A stretch of 64,000 nucleotides of DNA from NCBI GenBank assembly GCA_963971575.1, contig OZ020620.1:39532924-39596923 (forward strand), given 5' to 3'. The stretch comes from Liopterus haemorrhoidalis (lineage: Eukaryota; Arthropoda; Insecta; Coleoptera; Dytiscidae). This document shows, in pieces, positions 1 to 11,380 of the stretch (position 1 is the stretch's first letter; each line of letters starts with the position of its first letter). The translations under genes and the position numbers were made by a program. Below the pieces are notes generated by a model. That model had not been told where the DNA came from. It worked only from the letters and a program-made list of their open reading frames with translations, and made no database searches.

Positions 1-446
1 TTCAAGTCACAATCCATTTTCTGAAATAATTATATAGGTAGATATATGTATTTATATATCCATTTGGGATATTGCTTTGTGAATGGCAGTGTACGTCAGA
101 GCTGAGTAATTGAGGTCCAAGTATATACGAGCACTACGAGCTAAACCAAGCAATACCATCGCAATGTCTAACCAGACACATTGATCCTGAATGGACAGAA
201 TAGGATTTAGGAATTTTCATCTGGGAATTAAGCAATTGAATAGATAATATGAGATGGTGATTGAGGGAATAATATTTAATTAACAATATGCCACAATTAA
301 GGATATGGGTATTACAAGCATTAGGAATCCTTAGAGAAATTAGCCAGGAAAGATAATTTGGTTACAGCAGAAACAGCGTCATTTTCATATTTTGTTTAGA
401 CGTGTTTTTATAATTTTATAAGCAGCAGAAAAGGACTAACGCAATT
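1..446. other. AT-rich spacer, nothing recognised
   Basis: I see no coding region, repeat end or RNA gene here. It runs up to the target duplication of the hAT element that follows. Confidence 0.5.
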
Positions 447-454
447 GGTTAGAC

Positions 455-1393
455 CAGGGGTGGGGAACCTTTTTACCATGGAAGGCCAATTTTAATTTCG
501 AAAACAGTAATAATGCCGCAAAATATTTAATGTCTTTCCTGGAATAGTTCTTTCCATGCAATATATACCTACCCACCTGTATTTTATAGACGCACAATAA
601 ATAAAAATAAGGACAATAAATGATGATTTATCAAATTGTTATTTAAATGTAATTTTATTAAAATTCATCCTACATCTAATTATTTAATTAAACAATATGT
701 ATATTCATTCAAGAAAAACAATTAAAACTTTTAACAATTAAGGATTATTCAACAAAAATAAAAATTATGACAGATTATTCAACAATAACAAAAAATTATA
801 TCAGGACCATTTAAAGACCCCAGATAACTAATTTAATGGGACTTTTTGGTTTGTTTTTTAATTGAAATAAATTGGATATCAGGCTGCAGCTTCGTAACAC
901 ATAAGTTGATCTTCTAAATGAATATCAGTTATTTGAGTCCTTAATTGGGTCTTAATTTGTGTGAGATATGAAAAAGTTGATTCGCAACAGTAAGTAGTTT
1001 CGAAGCAAGAAAGCAGTCGACGAGCTTGTTGACGTAAACGTGGGTATTCAGTTACATTTTTTCAAATATCAACAGGATCTTTCTTTGTATCAAAAAGAGA
1101 TTTTATTATGTTATCTTCACCTAGCTCCAAATTCCATCTGTATTTCGCTGGGTGTCTCTGAGACATCAACCAGATGTGGCTCAAAGGCTAATTTCATTAC
1201 TAGAGTATGTTCTTTAAAATCAGAAAACCTTTCAGCATATTCTGCAATTAATAAATCCAAAACAGCTGTGTAATCCTTAAATGCTTCAGATGATGCAGAT
1301 TCGTATTCATTTAATAATTTTGTTAATTGCGGGAAATGAAGTATGATAAGGCCGCAAAGAAGATTTCAAAAGGCCGCGGGTTCCCCACCCCTG
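455..1393 (-). mobile_element. hAT-superfamily element, internally decayed
   Basis: The element starts CAGGGGTGGGGAACC and ends with the inverted counterpart GGTTCCCCACCCCTG. It is flanked by a perfect 8-bp target duplication, GGTTAGAC, at 447-454 and 1394-1401. Eight-base duplications and CAG-type ends are the hAT signature. The interior holds the 3' part of a transposase on the minus strand. With both ends intact it could have been mobilised in trans. Confidence 0.9.
886..1350 (-). pseudogene. hAT transposase C-terminal remnant
   Basis: Read on the minus strand in two frames, this gives hAT-like C-terminal protein. The first stretch includes FPQLTKLL and FSDFKEHTLV. The second contains CCESTFSYLTQIKT followed by LRTQITDIHLEDQL, which matches the hAT dimerisation region (a conserved ES.FS.L...K...R...L...L pattern). 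A frameshift near 1130 and an in-frame stop near 1070 break it, and the catalytic part upstream is missing. It lies inside the hAT element at 455-1393, so it is the relic of that element's own gene. Confidence 0.75.
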
Positions 1394-1611
1394 GGTTAGA
1401 CTGTGGTCAGCCAGAGACTTATTTCTGTCCGTAAGTCCTAAAAACATGTACATAATTTGAAACCGATTCTTTTTTGCACCATTAGTTCCGCAATTTGTTT
1501 TAGTTTTTTTTTATGGTTTATGGAATCTGGTGAGATACGCAATCAAATGCTTTAGGCAAATCTAATAGGGTTGCCAAGCAGAACTCACCAGATTCAAAGC
1601 CCTCAGATATC

Positions 1612-3185
1612 TCATTTATTTATTTATTTAACCAGTAACTATACAGATTTGTACAATAGTGCACAAGTCCAGTTATATAGTACTGAATAAAACACAATAT
1701 AAGCAACCATACAATAAGATACAATATAACTAGTCTAATTTATTTTTATATTAACAAACTTTCTATAATAGGGGATACGCCTAAAATTTATATTTCCTTA
1801 AAACTACATTTTTTTGATATTTTAATGTTAGTTATGTCACCTAACACAACAAAAATCACATTTTAATTAATATTATAGCCAAATTTTTTAATTAAAATAT
1901 TGTAAATTTGAAATAAGCCGACCACGGCGCGAATGTTACCGAGTAGATACGACTGAGACTGTAAGGGTTTGACGTCACAGATACAGACAAAACATAATGT
2001 TTACGTGTGTATATTGTATTGTTTGAGAGTTTTGTATTTGTTTTTAAACAATTTTTCACGCATTTATTATTAAAATAATTTATAAAATATATGTACTCAC
2101 ATTAAAATGGTCTTCACAAACATAAAGTTTACTTTTTTCTGAAATATCGGTTTTATTTCGCCTTATAGCTTTTCTGTTGTTTTTCGTCATCAGGTAATGA
2201 TATAAATTATTTTTTTGGATTTCTAATTGAACTATTTGTGCACATTGGTACTAAACAATATTTTCGACTGTTTCGAAGTACTGGGGCCTGGATCTTCCAT
2301 ATTTTATATATTTTAATATAAAATTTAATGTAAACATGTATAAATTGTTTTTATAGAATTAAACTTTATTTTAATTAAAATCACTCTAACTTTACATAAC
2401 CTATAAAAGTTATACAAACAAATAACTTCACAACAGACTATGTACGCTGTGTAGACTAGTAGTGTCATGTGTCAGTTAGGAGGGTATGACGTCACACGTC
2501 GTTTTCGCGCGCTACATACATTTATGATTTTTTCAAGCATTCAAATTAAAAAAAAAAAATTAAAAACTGTTTTTTATGTTTATATGCAACAAGAGGAATA
2601 TAATAAAAAAATTTAAAAAAATCATGCCTATCCCCTATTGTTGTAAAAGATACCTACATCTCTATCAGAGACTTGCTTGTTTACTAGACTGAGCATTTTG
2701 TTCAGTGGTGACACAGATTCTGAAATTTTGAAAAAGTCACCATTTTTAATTCTCAATCTTATGTCAGGGGCTCGAATATTTAAATTTTGAAGAAGTTTTT
2801 GGGCATCTAGTTTATTATTAAATAATTTAAACGCGAAATTCAAAGTGTGGATGTCGCGTCTCTATTCTAATGTTTGAAATTTCTTGCTATTATTGAGAGC
2901 TAGGTTTTTTAACTGGTTTGCATAAGAGATTCGAAAAGGATATGTTTTTTTATATTTCAGGGTCAGGTTTCTTACAAATCTCTTTTATACTTTTTCTATT
3001 AGATTTTTGTGGGACTTTGTTTTTGGTCTCCAGATTGTATTCGCGTACTATAATTTAGGTCGAACTAGTGCACAGTACAGTAACTAAGTTGTAGATATCT
3101 TAAAACTACCACTGTTAGTATAAATCCTAAAGTTTTTAGGGCACTATTCACTATATTGTCTATGTGATCACTAAAATTTATCAAA
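1612..3185 (-). mobile_element. jockey-like LINE, 5'-truncated and interrupted
   Basis: The 3' end is at the left, with a TTTA-type tail (1613-1632) followed by AACCAGTAACTATACAG. The same 3' sequence recurs at 34999-35250. On the minus strand the right part gives decayed reverse-transcriptase C-terminal sequence, including FSDHIDNIVNSALKTLGFI near 3180-3120, and ends in the reading frame at 2628-2843 (FKLFNNKLDAQKLLQN). The thumb and C-terminal style matches jockey-superfamily LINEs. The copy is split at 1770-2636 by a short inverted-repeat element. The catalytic region is absent. Confidence 0.75.
1770..2636. mobile_element. non-autonomous inverted-repeat element inside LINE
   Basis: It begins AGGGGATA and ends TATCCCCT. 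Removing it rejoins the LINE 3' sequence exactly as seen uninterrupted near 35252 (TATAATTGT); the two bases AT appear duplicated at 1768-1769 and 2637-2638. There is no coding capacity. Two TGACGTCAC palindromes lie near 1969 and 2486, placed roughly symmetrically. I cannot assign the superfamily. Confidence 0.7.
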
Positions 3186-3187
3186 GC

Positions 3188-3317
3188 TAGAATGGATATA
3201 GATCAGCTAGCCGAAGATCTAACAAGTATTGTTATACAGAATACATGGCAAGATCTGACAATGTACAGATCAAGATTGAGGACTTCTGTGAGTGAGGCCA
3301 AAAGTCAACCTGACTGA
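3188..3317 (+). pseudogene. RTE-like LINE ORF2 C-terminal fragment
   Basis: A short open frame ends in the residues SVSEAKSQPD and then a stop. The same terminal peptide is encoded, on the other strand, at about 41610-41640, and its DNA recurs at 26519-26545. It is therefore the tail of a repeated LINE protein. Only about 43 codons remain. Family assignment as RTE-like rests on the better-preserved relative at 41600-42155. Confidence 0.6.
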
Positions 3318-3320
3318 TAG

Positions 3321-4265
3321 TGCCCAAAGAAGAAGAATAAAGAGAAGATATATGTCTACTAGCGCATATCCATGAAGATTAGAGATGTGCCAGATATTCG
3401 TATCTGCATCCGCGAATATCCGTAAGAAAAAACATATCCACTGATTTTGTTACGAATATCATACGGATATTTTTATTAATAATGTATTATGAATAAAAAT
3501 GTTCTGTTAATATTTCTTAATACAATTTATCCTAAATTTATAATTTACAGAACATATACAACTATTCATATTAAGGTTAATTAAAATAATTTTTTAGTTG
3601 TTTTGTGAAAAGTAGTCAGTTTATTGAAAAATAAGCTAACAAATCATTAATATTTCAAATGTCATAAGATCTTAAACATTAACATAAGTATAAAAAATAA
3701 ATCCTTTAAAAGGTTCGACTAAATCCTTGTAACTTGAAACCAATATAATCCTTTTACAAATAAACGACATCGATATAATCCCAAGCTTAAATACTGTAAT
3801 CGCTTGCCATCGAAAGACAGATTTTAAATAATTTAATACTGTAATATCTGTCCCTTATTTCCTGGTCTGTGCGTATGTACTGTAATAAATGACTTGTTAT
3901 ATTATCTACAGGTAATCTACTTTTCGTATGATTAATTTTAATTGCGCGACGAGATCCCGAAGAGAACAGCTATTTCTGGAAACATTTAGCTTCGAATACA
4001 ACACTTTAATCCTGCAGCTAAATTTAGGAGATTTACTTTTAATCTTATTATATTTTCGTCATTATTATTATGAATTTTTTAGGTTGATAATAGCGACAAA
4101 TATAAGTCCTAAACTTTTTAATACTAAATTTACGGGCATGAATGAATATAGTTTAATTTTTTTTTTCATTTAGACCTAAGCTGGCAGTTATAATTAATAG
4201 TCGTTCTTATTACTTTTCGTGCCCAGAATGTCACAATATATTTTGGTAACTGGACTGATCTTTAC

Positions 4266-4294
<29 letters not shown>
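3321..4294. other. AT-rich stretch, no gene recognised
   Basis: No coding region recognised. Around 3383-3475 the sequence AGAGATGTGCC is followed by several GAATATC/GATATTC motifs in both orientations, which resembles one end of a hAT-type short element, but I find no matching second end. A TA microsatellite occupies 4267-4296. Confidence 0.4.
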
Positions 4295-4296
<2 letters not shown>

Positions 4297-5057
4297 CAGG
4301 GTGTTTGTTTGAAACGGGGCACCCCGAAAATCTCCTTTATTTGTAAAGATACAATAAAAAAAAGAAACAAAATATCTCTAAAATAAACTATTTGACTATT
4401 TAGAAAAAAAAAACTACTACTTTTTACAATTATATTACAAAAAAAAAAAATTACAAATGTTCGATCATACCACCATTATTGTCCACACATTTTCTCATTC
4501 TAAATAAAAACTCTTCCATCGCCCTTATAAGAGTACACTCTTGGATATCCCGGATTGCACTTCTAACCCTTTCTTCTAAATCTTCTATCGGTGGTTTGAT
4601 CGAACATTTGTTTTTTTTTTTTTTTGTAAAATAACTGTAAAAAGTAATAGTTTTTTTTTTTTCTAAATAGTCAAATAGTTTATTTTAGAGATATTTTGTT
4701 TCTTTTTTTGTTGTTGTTTTCAAAGCTTGCTACGTTCAACTTTGTAAAACTTATGTTGATTATTATTTTGTAAATAAATGGTCGCCATTTTGAAATGGTT
4801 AACATAAAAATATAATTTTTTGGTGTCATTGTAAAGCTAATTTAATGTACTTTTAGGAAAAAAATATAAAATTATCGATTTCTTTTGCTAGATCAAAAGT
4901 TTACATCATTTCCGGTGAAACCGGAAGTGCCTCAAAATTCTTATAGTAATCTTTAGATGGGCCTTTTTGTCTAGTTTAACTTTTATCCTGAAGAATTTTT
5001 TGTATCTCTTAAAATAAAGGAGTTATTCGAGGTGCCCCGTTTCAAACAAACACCCTG
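4297..5057 (-). mobile_element. Tc1/mariner deletion derivative with long hairpin
   Basis: Ends are CAGGGTGTTTGTTTG and its inverse, flanked by TA at 4295-4296 and 5058-5059. Terminal repeats extend about 45 bp (to CTCCTTTATT). Inside there is a second large inverted repeat, roughly 4338-4471 against 4593-4712, so the unit can fold on itself. The loop keeps the last 47 codons of a transposase. It sits at the 3' edge of a mariner relic. Confidence 0.85.
4451..4594 (-). pseudogene. transposase C-terminal 47 codons
   Basis: One open frame on the minus strand reads from PPIEDLEERVRSAI to NNGGMIEHL and a stop. This is the standard C-terminus of one branch of IS630/Tc1/mariner transposases, where helices after the DDE core end in a ...NGGH.EHL-like motif. 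The catalytic core is gone. It fits as the surviving end of the autonomous parent of the element at 4297-5057. Confidence 0.65.
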
Positions 5058-5059
5058 TA

Positions 5060-5629
5060 TACCTGTATTGCTGAAATTCGAATACTGGAATAGCTTTCAG
5101 CTGTTCGGTTACGGACGTTTGAATGTTTTCGAGTGTCCCAATATGACGTCCCTTGAGGTTATTTTTCAATCTTGGGAAGAGGAAAAAGTCACAAGGACTC
5201 AAGTCAGGCGAATAAGGAGGCTGAGGAGCCACAGGAATGTTTTTACTGGCCAAAAACTCGTTTAATGAATATGCCAAGGCGCATTGTCATCTCCAATTCA
5301 TTGGTCAAAAACTGATGAACGGCAGTGTGAGTTAAATTCAACTCTTTCTCGATCATTCTGACTGTCAACCGACGATTTGAATGCACAAGATCTCGGATTC
5401 TGTCGACATTTTCATCGGTTCTTGAAGATGAAAGCATTCCGCTGTGTGATTAATCTTCAATCAACTCTCTTCCTTCTGAAAATGCCTTAAACCACCAAAA
5501 AACCTGGGTCCTTGACAAAATACTGTCTCCGTAGGCTTGCTGCAGTTTCGCAAAAGTTTCCGTTGCACTGTGCCCAAGTCTGAATCAAAACCTGATAGCA
5601 CACCGTTGCTCGAAATTAATGTCACTCAT
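5060..5629 (-). pseudogene. mariner transposase, internally deleted
   Basis: The reading starts at MSDINFEQRCAI, runs through a helix-turn-helix region (RIRDLVHSNRRLTVRMIEKE), then jumps from about residue 110 straight to SLNEFLASKNIP and the third catalytic block YSPDLSPCDFFLFPRLK. The first two catalytic Asp segments are missing and several frames are needed. The element's right end is at about 5819 (CACACCTCG, then TA). The left end appears lost or displaced by the neighbouring element. Confidence 0.8.
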
Positions 5630-5819
5630 TTTTAGAACACACTAGAAAAAACTGTTTCACGAAAACAATCGCTACGAACAACAAAATTATTCTAGCGAGT
5701 TCAAACTTCTACTGAAGGTGTATCAATTGTTCACCAGCCACCCCTCCAAGTCCCGCGTTTCGAATGTTGCCAGATCAAACGCTTAGTTGTCAGTCCGGAT
5801 ACTTAATTTACACACCTCG

Positions 5820-6126
5820 TATATTAAAAAATTGATGAAGGCGATGCCATGTGTCGTTCGTTTTTAAGGAACAGGCTTTCTTCCAGCAAGACAAAGAGTG
5901 GAAATAAAACAGCATCTGATCCGGGATGACTTACCCTATTGCTTAGGAGCATTCGTATTATTTTGAGGGGTCGAATTTATTTTTAATAAAGAAAAACATG
6001 TTTTCACGTTTATTATGTAGCTGAACAATTGTAAAAAAAATAAGATTAAATCGTTCCCCGATCACACGTAGGAGTACCAGTCGGTAATAGCCCCCAGTAT
6101 TAAAATAATATTTACGTTTTCATATT
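5820..6126. other. spacer, nothing recognised
   Basis: No gene, repeat end or RNA signature found between the mariner relic and the next hAT element. Confidence 0.4.
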
Positions 6127-6134
6127 CTTTAAAG

Positions 6135-6846
6135 CAGTGGTTCCCAACCTATTTACACCGGCGGACCACATTTCCAAATCACATTAGAGTTGCGGACCAC
6201 CACCACGTATTATTTAGAATTAGATTAGTGTCTTAAATTAAAATCTTAAAATATTCGCTACTAAAGGAATAGTCATATATTCAATAATACAAATTGGTAC
6301 TCACTAAAACATAACAAGGAAAATGTATCAAGAAAAAGCAGTCACAGCGTCTAAAAATAAAGTTTATGGAAAAAAAAATAATGTATTGGTGTAGAAATAA
6401 GAATAAAATTATTTTTTCTGTTGTTTATTCGTAACAACAATGTACAATGCATTCAGTGGAAGCCCTGTGCTTGCATATCGCTTACCAGTTTTTCAATATT
6501 AGGCCTTAAAGAACGTAAAGACAATCTCAATGTCGGCTTCATATCTAAACGGTTTCTATGCATCGTCTTAATGGCATTAAGTGCAGAAAATGCAGTTTCA
6601 CACATGTACGTTGAATGGAAAGGAAAGTGCTGGATATTCTTTCCGAATTATAATCAAAAAACTAAATCAAAAGTTACTAGTTTCAAAACTGGTACTGATC
6701 GTGTACAAAAACATTTGTAATTTTTTTTTCAAAGTGGTTTTTAACCACTGACGGAACGAATCTTTTATTGCTGCCGAAGTCGGGGACCACCTGAAAACAT
6801 ACCGCGGACCACAAGTGGTCCGCGGACCACGGGTTGGGAAACACTG
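6135..6846 (-). mobile_element. hAT element, CTTTAAAG target duplication
   Basis: Starts CAGTGGTTCCCAACC and ends GGTTGGGAAACACTG. The 8-bp palindromic duplication CTTTAAAG is exact at 6127-6134 and 6847-6854. Subterminal GCGGACCAC motifs occur near both ends in inverse orientation. The interior holds a transposase C-terminus on the minus strand. Confidence 0.9.
6421..6650 (-). pseudogene. hAT transposase C-terminal remnant
   Basis: Minus-strand reading gives CETAFSALNAIKTMHRNRLD followed by LRPNIEKLVSDMQAQ, the hAT dimerisation segment of the SPIN/ZBED-like type. Only about 70 residues are left, with no BED finger or RNase H core. It is the coding relic of the surrounding element. Confidence 0.7.
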
Positions 6847-6854
6847 CTTTAAAG

Positions 6855-7855
6855 CATGAAATTTAAAATCTATCAAATAGAAGAGTTCTGTATTAATCAA
6901 CAAGTATTGGATTTCACGTTGCATTGCGCACGTTTTCTAAATGATAAAACCTTTCAAGAAGGCATAAATAATAAAACAGCAAAGCGTGTTATGAAGCAAT
7001 GAAACCTGGTATTGTGGAAAAAATATATCTAATAATACAAAAACAACTATCGAAAAAAAGTTTAAAATATTGATTGATGAGTAAAAATTTAAACGATTCT
7101 ACTTTGAGGTAAAATTATAAATTTTATGATATTTAAATATTTCACATAACACGCACTAAACGCAAAATTTAATGATATTTTGCATTTCAAAATTAATTAA
7201 ATTCATGAATTTGTAATTTAACATCCAATTTAGTACAGCAAATGGTGATTATTAATTTTGAAGCTATAATTTTGTCATGCTTTGATAACAACATTATCTA
7301 TTGCGTAGATTTTACACAAACAGGAAGTTATCGTAGACCTTTCAGTAAAGAATCATTGTTCTTCATTATTGTTATGGCTGAAGACATGGCAGATCAACCA
7401 TACATAACAAGAGAGAAATCAAATGGATCTTTGGAAGAGCTAGAAAATCCAGATCATTCAAAGAATATCTGTTGCTGCCTCATGCAAATATTTTCAGGAT
7501 AAACTTGATAGCATTGTGAGAGAATGTTCAGCAAATATAGTTCCATGGCATCTGAGGATTTGCAAACAAATTATTAACGAAACTAAAAAAGAGGTTGAAC
7601 TATTTAAAAAATTGTAATAGGAATTTTTACAATTTTAACGAGAATAGAAGAAAGGAGGGCAACGTCTTGTAGCTCGGTAATAACGCGCATTATGTTTACA
7701 CGGCACAGAATAACTTGAATGCAATTTTAATAGGGAATGCCACCTACGAAATAACTGCAGAACTACTTTTAACTGAAATTTTCATTAGTGAAACATGCAC
7801 TGACATTATTATCTTGTAAAAACTAATTCTCACTACTTTTCTTATTATTTTTGTT
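6855..7855. other. unassigned, small open frame near 7242-7502
   Basis: No repeat ends recognised. An 86-codon plus-strand frame at 7242-7502 includes the low-AT stretch MAEDMADQPYITREKS; I do not recognise it. The stretch downstream to about 7615 (for example NETKKEVELFKKL in another frame) may belong to the same decayed coding sequence. Confidence 0.3.
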
Positions 7856-7857
7856 GA

Positions 7858-9167
7858 TAAGGTGTCTCAAAAGAAATTTTATATTTAGTGGATCGATTAA
7901 AAAAAAAGTAAGCCGTATATAGAAAAAATGTTTATTAATTATTAAAATACACTTTTTGGGGATTTATTTCTTAAAAATAATATCGTCTAAATGTAGACCC
8001 TCGCGTTCTCGGCACTCATTTCATCGAACAGTAAAATTACTTATGACGTCTCGGCAGGTAGACTCAGGGATGGCTGCCATTACGTGACGGATATTTTCTT
8101 TCAAATGCGCCAGTGAAGTCGGTTTATTGGCGTAAACTTTAGATTTAAGATAACCCCATAGGAAAAAGTCCATAGGGGTTAAATCTGGACTGCGTGGAGG
8201 CCAATTTATGTCACCTCTCCGGGAGATCAATTTACCTGAGAAAATTTCACGAACACGTGGCAGAGACATATTGGACGTGTGTGAAGTTGCTCCGTCCTGT
8301 TGGAACCATGTTCTTTGGTTATAGCCAGGAAAGTTTTGCAGTTCAGGTACCAAGAAGTTGTCTAACATCTCCACATAACGCTCTGAATTCACTGTAACTG
8401 CACGCCCCCTTTCGTCTTCAAAAAAGTAAGGGCCGATAATTCCTCGCGCCGACATTGCAGCCCATACGGTCACTTTAGGCGAATATAGGGGTTTCTGATG
8501 TTTGCGTTTAGGATTCGTTGCACTCCAGTAGCGGCAGTTCTGCTTATTTACGTGGCCATTAAGATGAATATGAGCTTCATCCGAAAACAAAATGTTGGTA
8601 AACATTGAAAATCGCTCAATCACCTGATTTACGAAATTAAGCCTCTGACTGGCATCTTGGGGCTTTAATTCTTGCACCAATTGAATTTTGTAGGGGTGCA
8701 GCTTTAGGTCTTTGTGCATAATGCGATGTAATGATGATCTATGCACATTTAAAGCACTTGCACGCTTCCGAATTGAAAGGTTCGGGTCGTCACGAACAGA
8801 CTGATTAACATTCTCCACGTTTTCTACCGTTCTTGATGACCTAGGTCGCCCGGATTTTGATTTATCCAGCGTTGTACCAGTCTCTTCAAACTTTTTAACC
8901 CAATGTCGAATGAGAGGAATGCTTGGCGCATCATTTAAGTGGCGAAAACCTCGAATACTGCAGAATTTTCTACGTGCTACAGTCGCCGAATCACCGTTTT
9001 TGTAAAACTCTCGCACGCATAACGCGCGGTCTGCTCCCTAGAAACGCTCCATAGCGACTGAATTCCCAAGAGCCAGGCTACCGATTGACATAACCCCCGC
9101 GCCCCTCGGATACGTTGCGTTCACGCAGTAAGCTAAATAAATATAAAATTTCTTTTGAGACACCTTG
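7858..9167 (-). mobile_element. Tc1/mariner-superfamily element, copy 1 (inactive)
   Basis: The terminal repeats read CAAGGTGTCTCAAAAG inward (first base mutated to T at 7858). TA follows at 9168-9169; the left TA has become GA at 7856-7857. The unit is 1310 bp and colinear with the better copy at 37587-38897. Inner inverted motifs (GTAAGC/GCTTAC) lie just inside each terminal repeat. Confidence 0.93.
7964..9052 (-). pseudogene. DDD transposase with two nonsense codons
   Basis: Aligned codon for codon with the intact 362-residue copy at 37702-38790, this frame starts at ATG 9052 but has TAG at codon 5 (TCG in the other copy) and TGA at codon 344 (TTA in the other copy), leaving an open stretch at 8021-9016. 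The central protein is otherwise intact: helix-turn-helix N-terminal domain, then FSDEAH, FQQDGATSH and PPRSPDLTPMDFF catalytic blocks. Transposases of this type cut and paste the element at TA sites. This copy should make at best an N- and C-terminally trimmed protein. Confidence 0.92.
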
Positions 9168-9247
9168 TATTATATAAGTAATATATATAAGTATTATATA
9201 AGTACAATTTTCGAATTGCACGCAAGAAACCATTGATTTCAAAAACG

Positions 9248-9880
9248 AATAAAAAGAAACGCTTAGAATTTGCAAAAATGTATGTAAACAAACCAATTAG
9301 CTTCTGAAATAAAGTTATTTTTTCTGACGAGACGAAAATGAATTTTTTTGGGTCGGACAAATTGTTTGGTGGAAACCCAATACAGAATTTAAAAAAATTA
9401 ACACCGTTCCGACAGTAAAACACGTAGGCGGATCAGTTATGTTGTGGGGTGCTATGGACTCAAACGGCCCAGGTAATTTAGAATTTATAGACGCGATCAT
9501 GGATAAATGGAAATATCTAAACATCTTGAAAAATAATCTTACGACTACTGCAGAAAAATTAGACATGTTTACTATTTTCACCAATTTATTATTTTCAACA
9601 AGATAACGATCCCAAACATACTGCGCTTATTGTAAAGGAATGGCTGTTATACAATGCACCAAAATTACTCAAAACACCGCCACAATTGCCTGATCTCAAT
9701 CCAATTGGAAATTTATGGACATAATTAAAAGTTCGGATAAAAACAAATTAATTTTCTAATAAAAATGATTTTAAAACAAATCTTCAAGAAGAGTGGAATA
9801 ATATACCAGCAGAAGTTTGTGGAAAATTAGTGCAGTCTATGAAAAATCGCCTAATCGGCAGTAATCGAAGCAAAAGGTGA
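9248..9880 (+). pseudogene. Tc1-like transposase pseudogene, catalytic Glu lost
   Basis: Plus-strand reading in several frames gives Tc1-type sequence: VIFSDETKMNFFGSD (first Asp), GGSVMLWG-like and NGPGNLEFIDAIMDKW, then QQDNDPKHT (second Asp), [11 protein letters not shown], and a C-terminus near SMKNRLIGS followed by a stop. In Tc1 proteins the last block is NPIENLW with Glu as the third catalytic residue; here it is Gly. At least three frameshifts are present. It begins about 80 bp after the previous element, so its N-terminus is missing. Confidence 0.85.
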
Positions 9881-10143
9881 CGCGAAAAAATATTAATTCA
9901 AATAAACTGATTGTTTTCTAATTATTTTATTAGTATTACTACTTTTTGTACGCTCAATTTTGTGTGTCTGAAAATGTATATATTTTTCGTTTTCTTTAAA
10001 AAATGTTTAATAAATATTATTTAATTTTATACCATTTATGATAGTTTTGTATCTCTAAAATGTATTTTAGAAATAAAAAAAAATTGGTTTAAATAATCTG
10101 TTTTATAGGCATCTTTACCTAAGAGGTATATTTCTAAAAAATT

Positions 10144-10173
10144 TGTACGCTCAATTTTGTGAGTAACTGTATA
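10144..10173 (+). repeat. 3' terminal repeat of the Tc1-like element
   Basis: GTACGCTCAATTTTGTG occurs here and, as a subterminal copy, at about 9949-9966. Tc1 elements commonly carry such inner repeats as transposase-binding sites. The matching 5' end was not found, so the element is 5'-deleted. Confidence 0.55.
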
Positions 10174-10372
10174 TAACATAACAACAACGGTATTTTTACT
10201 ATGCTCGTTATCCTACACAATTTTTTCCAATTCTGGATATTGGTTAAGTCTTGTTCCACCCCATCAATCCATCTGGTCGTCGGTCTGCCTCTTCTTCCTT
10301 TCTCACTCATTTTACCTTTTGTGACCCTACGAATCCTTTGTTTGTCCATTCTTTGAGCTCCATTACGAAAAA
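10170..10372 (-). pseudogene. RTE-like LINE ORF C-terminal fragment
   Basis: Minus-strand reading contains DKQRIRRVTKGKMSEKGRRG then RPTTRWIDGVEQDL and NWKKL. This RGRP..RW.D...DL block is the usual tail of RTE/BovB-type LINE proteins. No other part of the LINE is present. Confidence 0.65.
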
Positions 10373-10375
10373 CTA

Positions 10376-11372
10376 AGTACTCTAAAATTGTCAGATATCC
10401 ATGTCACTCTTTACAAACATAGAACAATATGTAATTACTGCAATTGGTTGTCTGTGGTGAATACATTCCCTCAAGAACTCAAGACACTGATGACATTTAA
10501 GCAAGATTCCCGCGAGCAATGCAGTATTAACCGCGGTACTACCAGTACAGATCTAATTTGAATATTACAAGTTTGAAAGGTCGAGGTTCTGCTACGGACG
10601 GAATATAAAATAGACAGGGATTTTGTTATCCGAACTTTAGCATTATGTATATGATAATAATGTTGATATATTTGCCTTTAATAATTTTGACAGCATTATT
10701 AACAAGATTGATGTTGAAAATGTGGACTATTTATATTATGTGAAATATGAAAATTTTAACTTTTGTTTGTTTTGTTTATTTGAAACTTTTGAGGTCGTAA
10801 TCTATCTAGTTTGTAAAGTTTGTTATATGGCACGTGTCGAAGCCAGTTAAATGCATCGACGAGTGAATGCAGAAATAATGAAAATTAAATAGCATCATGC
10901 CATGCAGCGCAAAATGCTAAGATTAACTAAGCCGGATATGAAACGTAGCATCTGTTCTACATCAGGCGCGCATCCAAGAATTTTTCTTGGGGGGGAGGAC
11001 TCGGTAGGCGAAATTGTTTTAAGGGGTAGAAATCGGGAAATTTCTCGGAAATAAGTGATGGTCAAATGCATCTTATTTTTCAAAAAAAGGTCCTCTCTTC
11101 TAAAATACAAGTGATGACCTAAAAAAAGGTAATAATAATAAGTTCCCAACGCATAGACAGGCTTATAAGGGGCAAAGAAGGTAATTTCTCCGTTTCTAGA
11201 CCACCGGTCATAGATATGAAAGCCACGTGGTCAGTGTGACTTTTTGACTGGTCCTATTATCCCTGTATGAACTGATAAAAAAAAGTCCTAAAACTTTTTT
11301 TTTTGCGTATTATTGATGTAAAAAGTATAATCTGAAACACATCAAGATATAGGTACAATTCCAAATTTGGGA
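10376..11372. other. unassigned; one hAT-like end at 10963
   Basis: Mostly featureless. At 10963 the sequence CAGGCGCGCATCCAAG and a G-run at 10989-10996 resemble the start of the short element at 21692-21940; I see no matching second end here. Confidence 0.35.
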
Positions 11373-11380
11373 TAATAATA

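Noticed and set aside
7242..7502. 86-codon frame considered as a host exon
   Set aside because: No convincing splice sites and no motif I recognise; listed only as unassigned sequence.
8194..8397. 67-codon plus-strand frame, with a near-identical one at 38357-38560 on the other strand
   Set aside because: Antisense shadow of the two transposase copies; conserved only because the copies are.
10963..11250. Second copy of the short element at 21692
   Set aside because: Only the left end is visible; no inverted partner or target duplication could be found.
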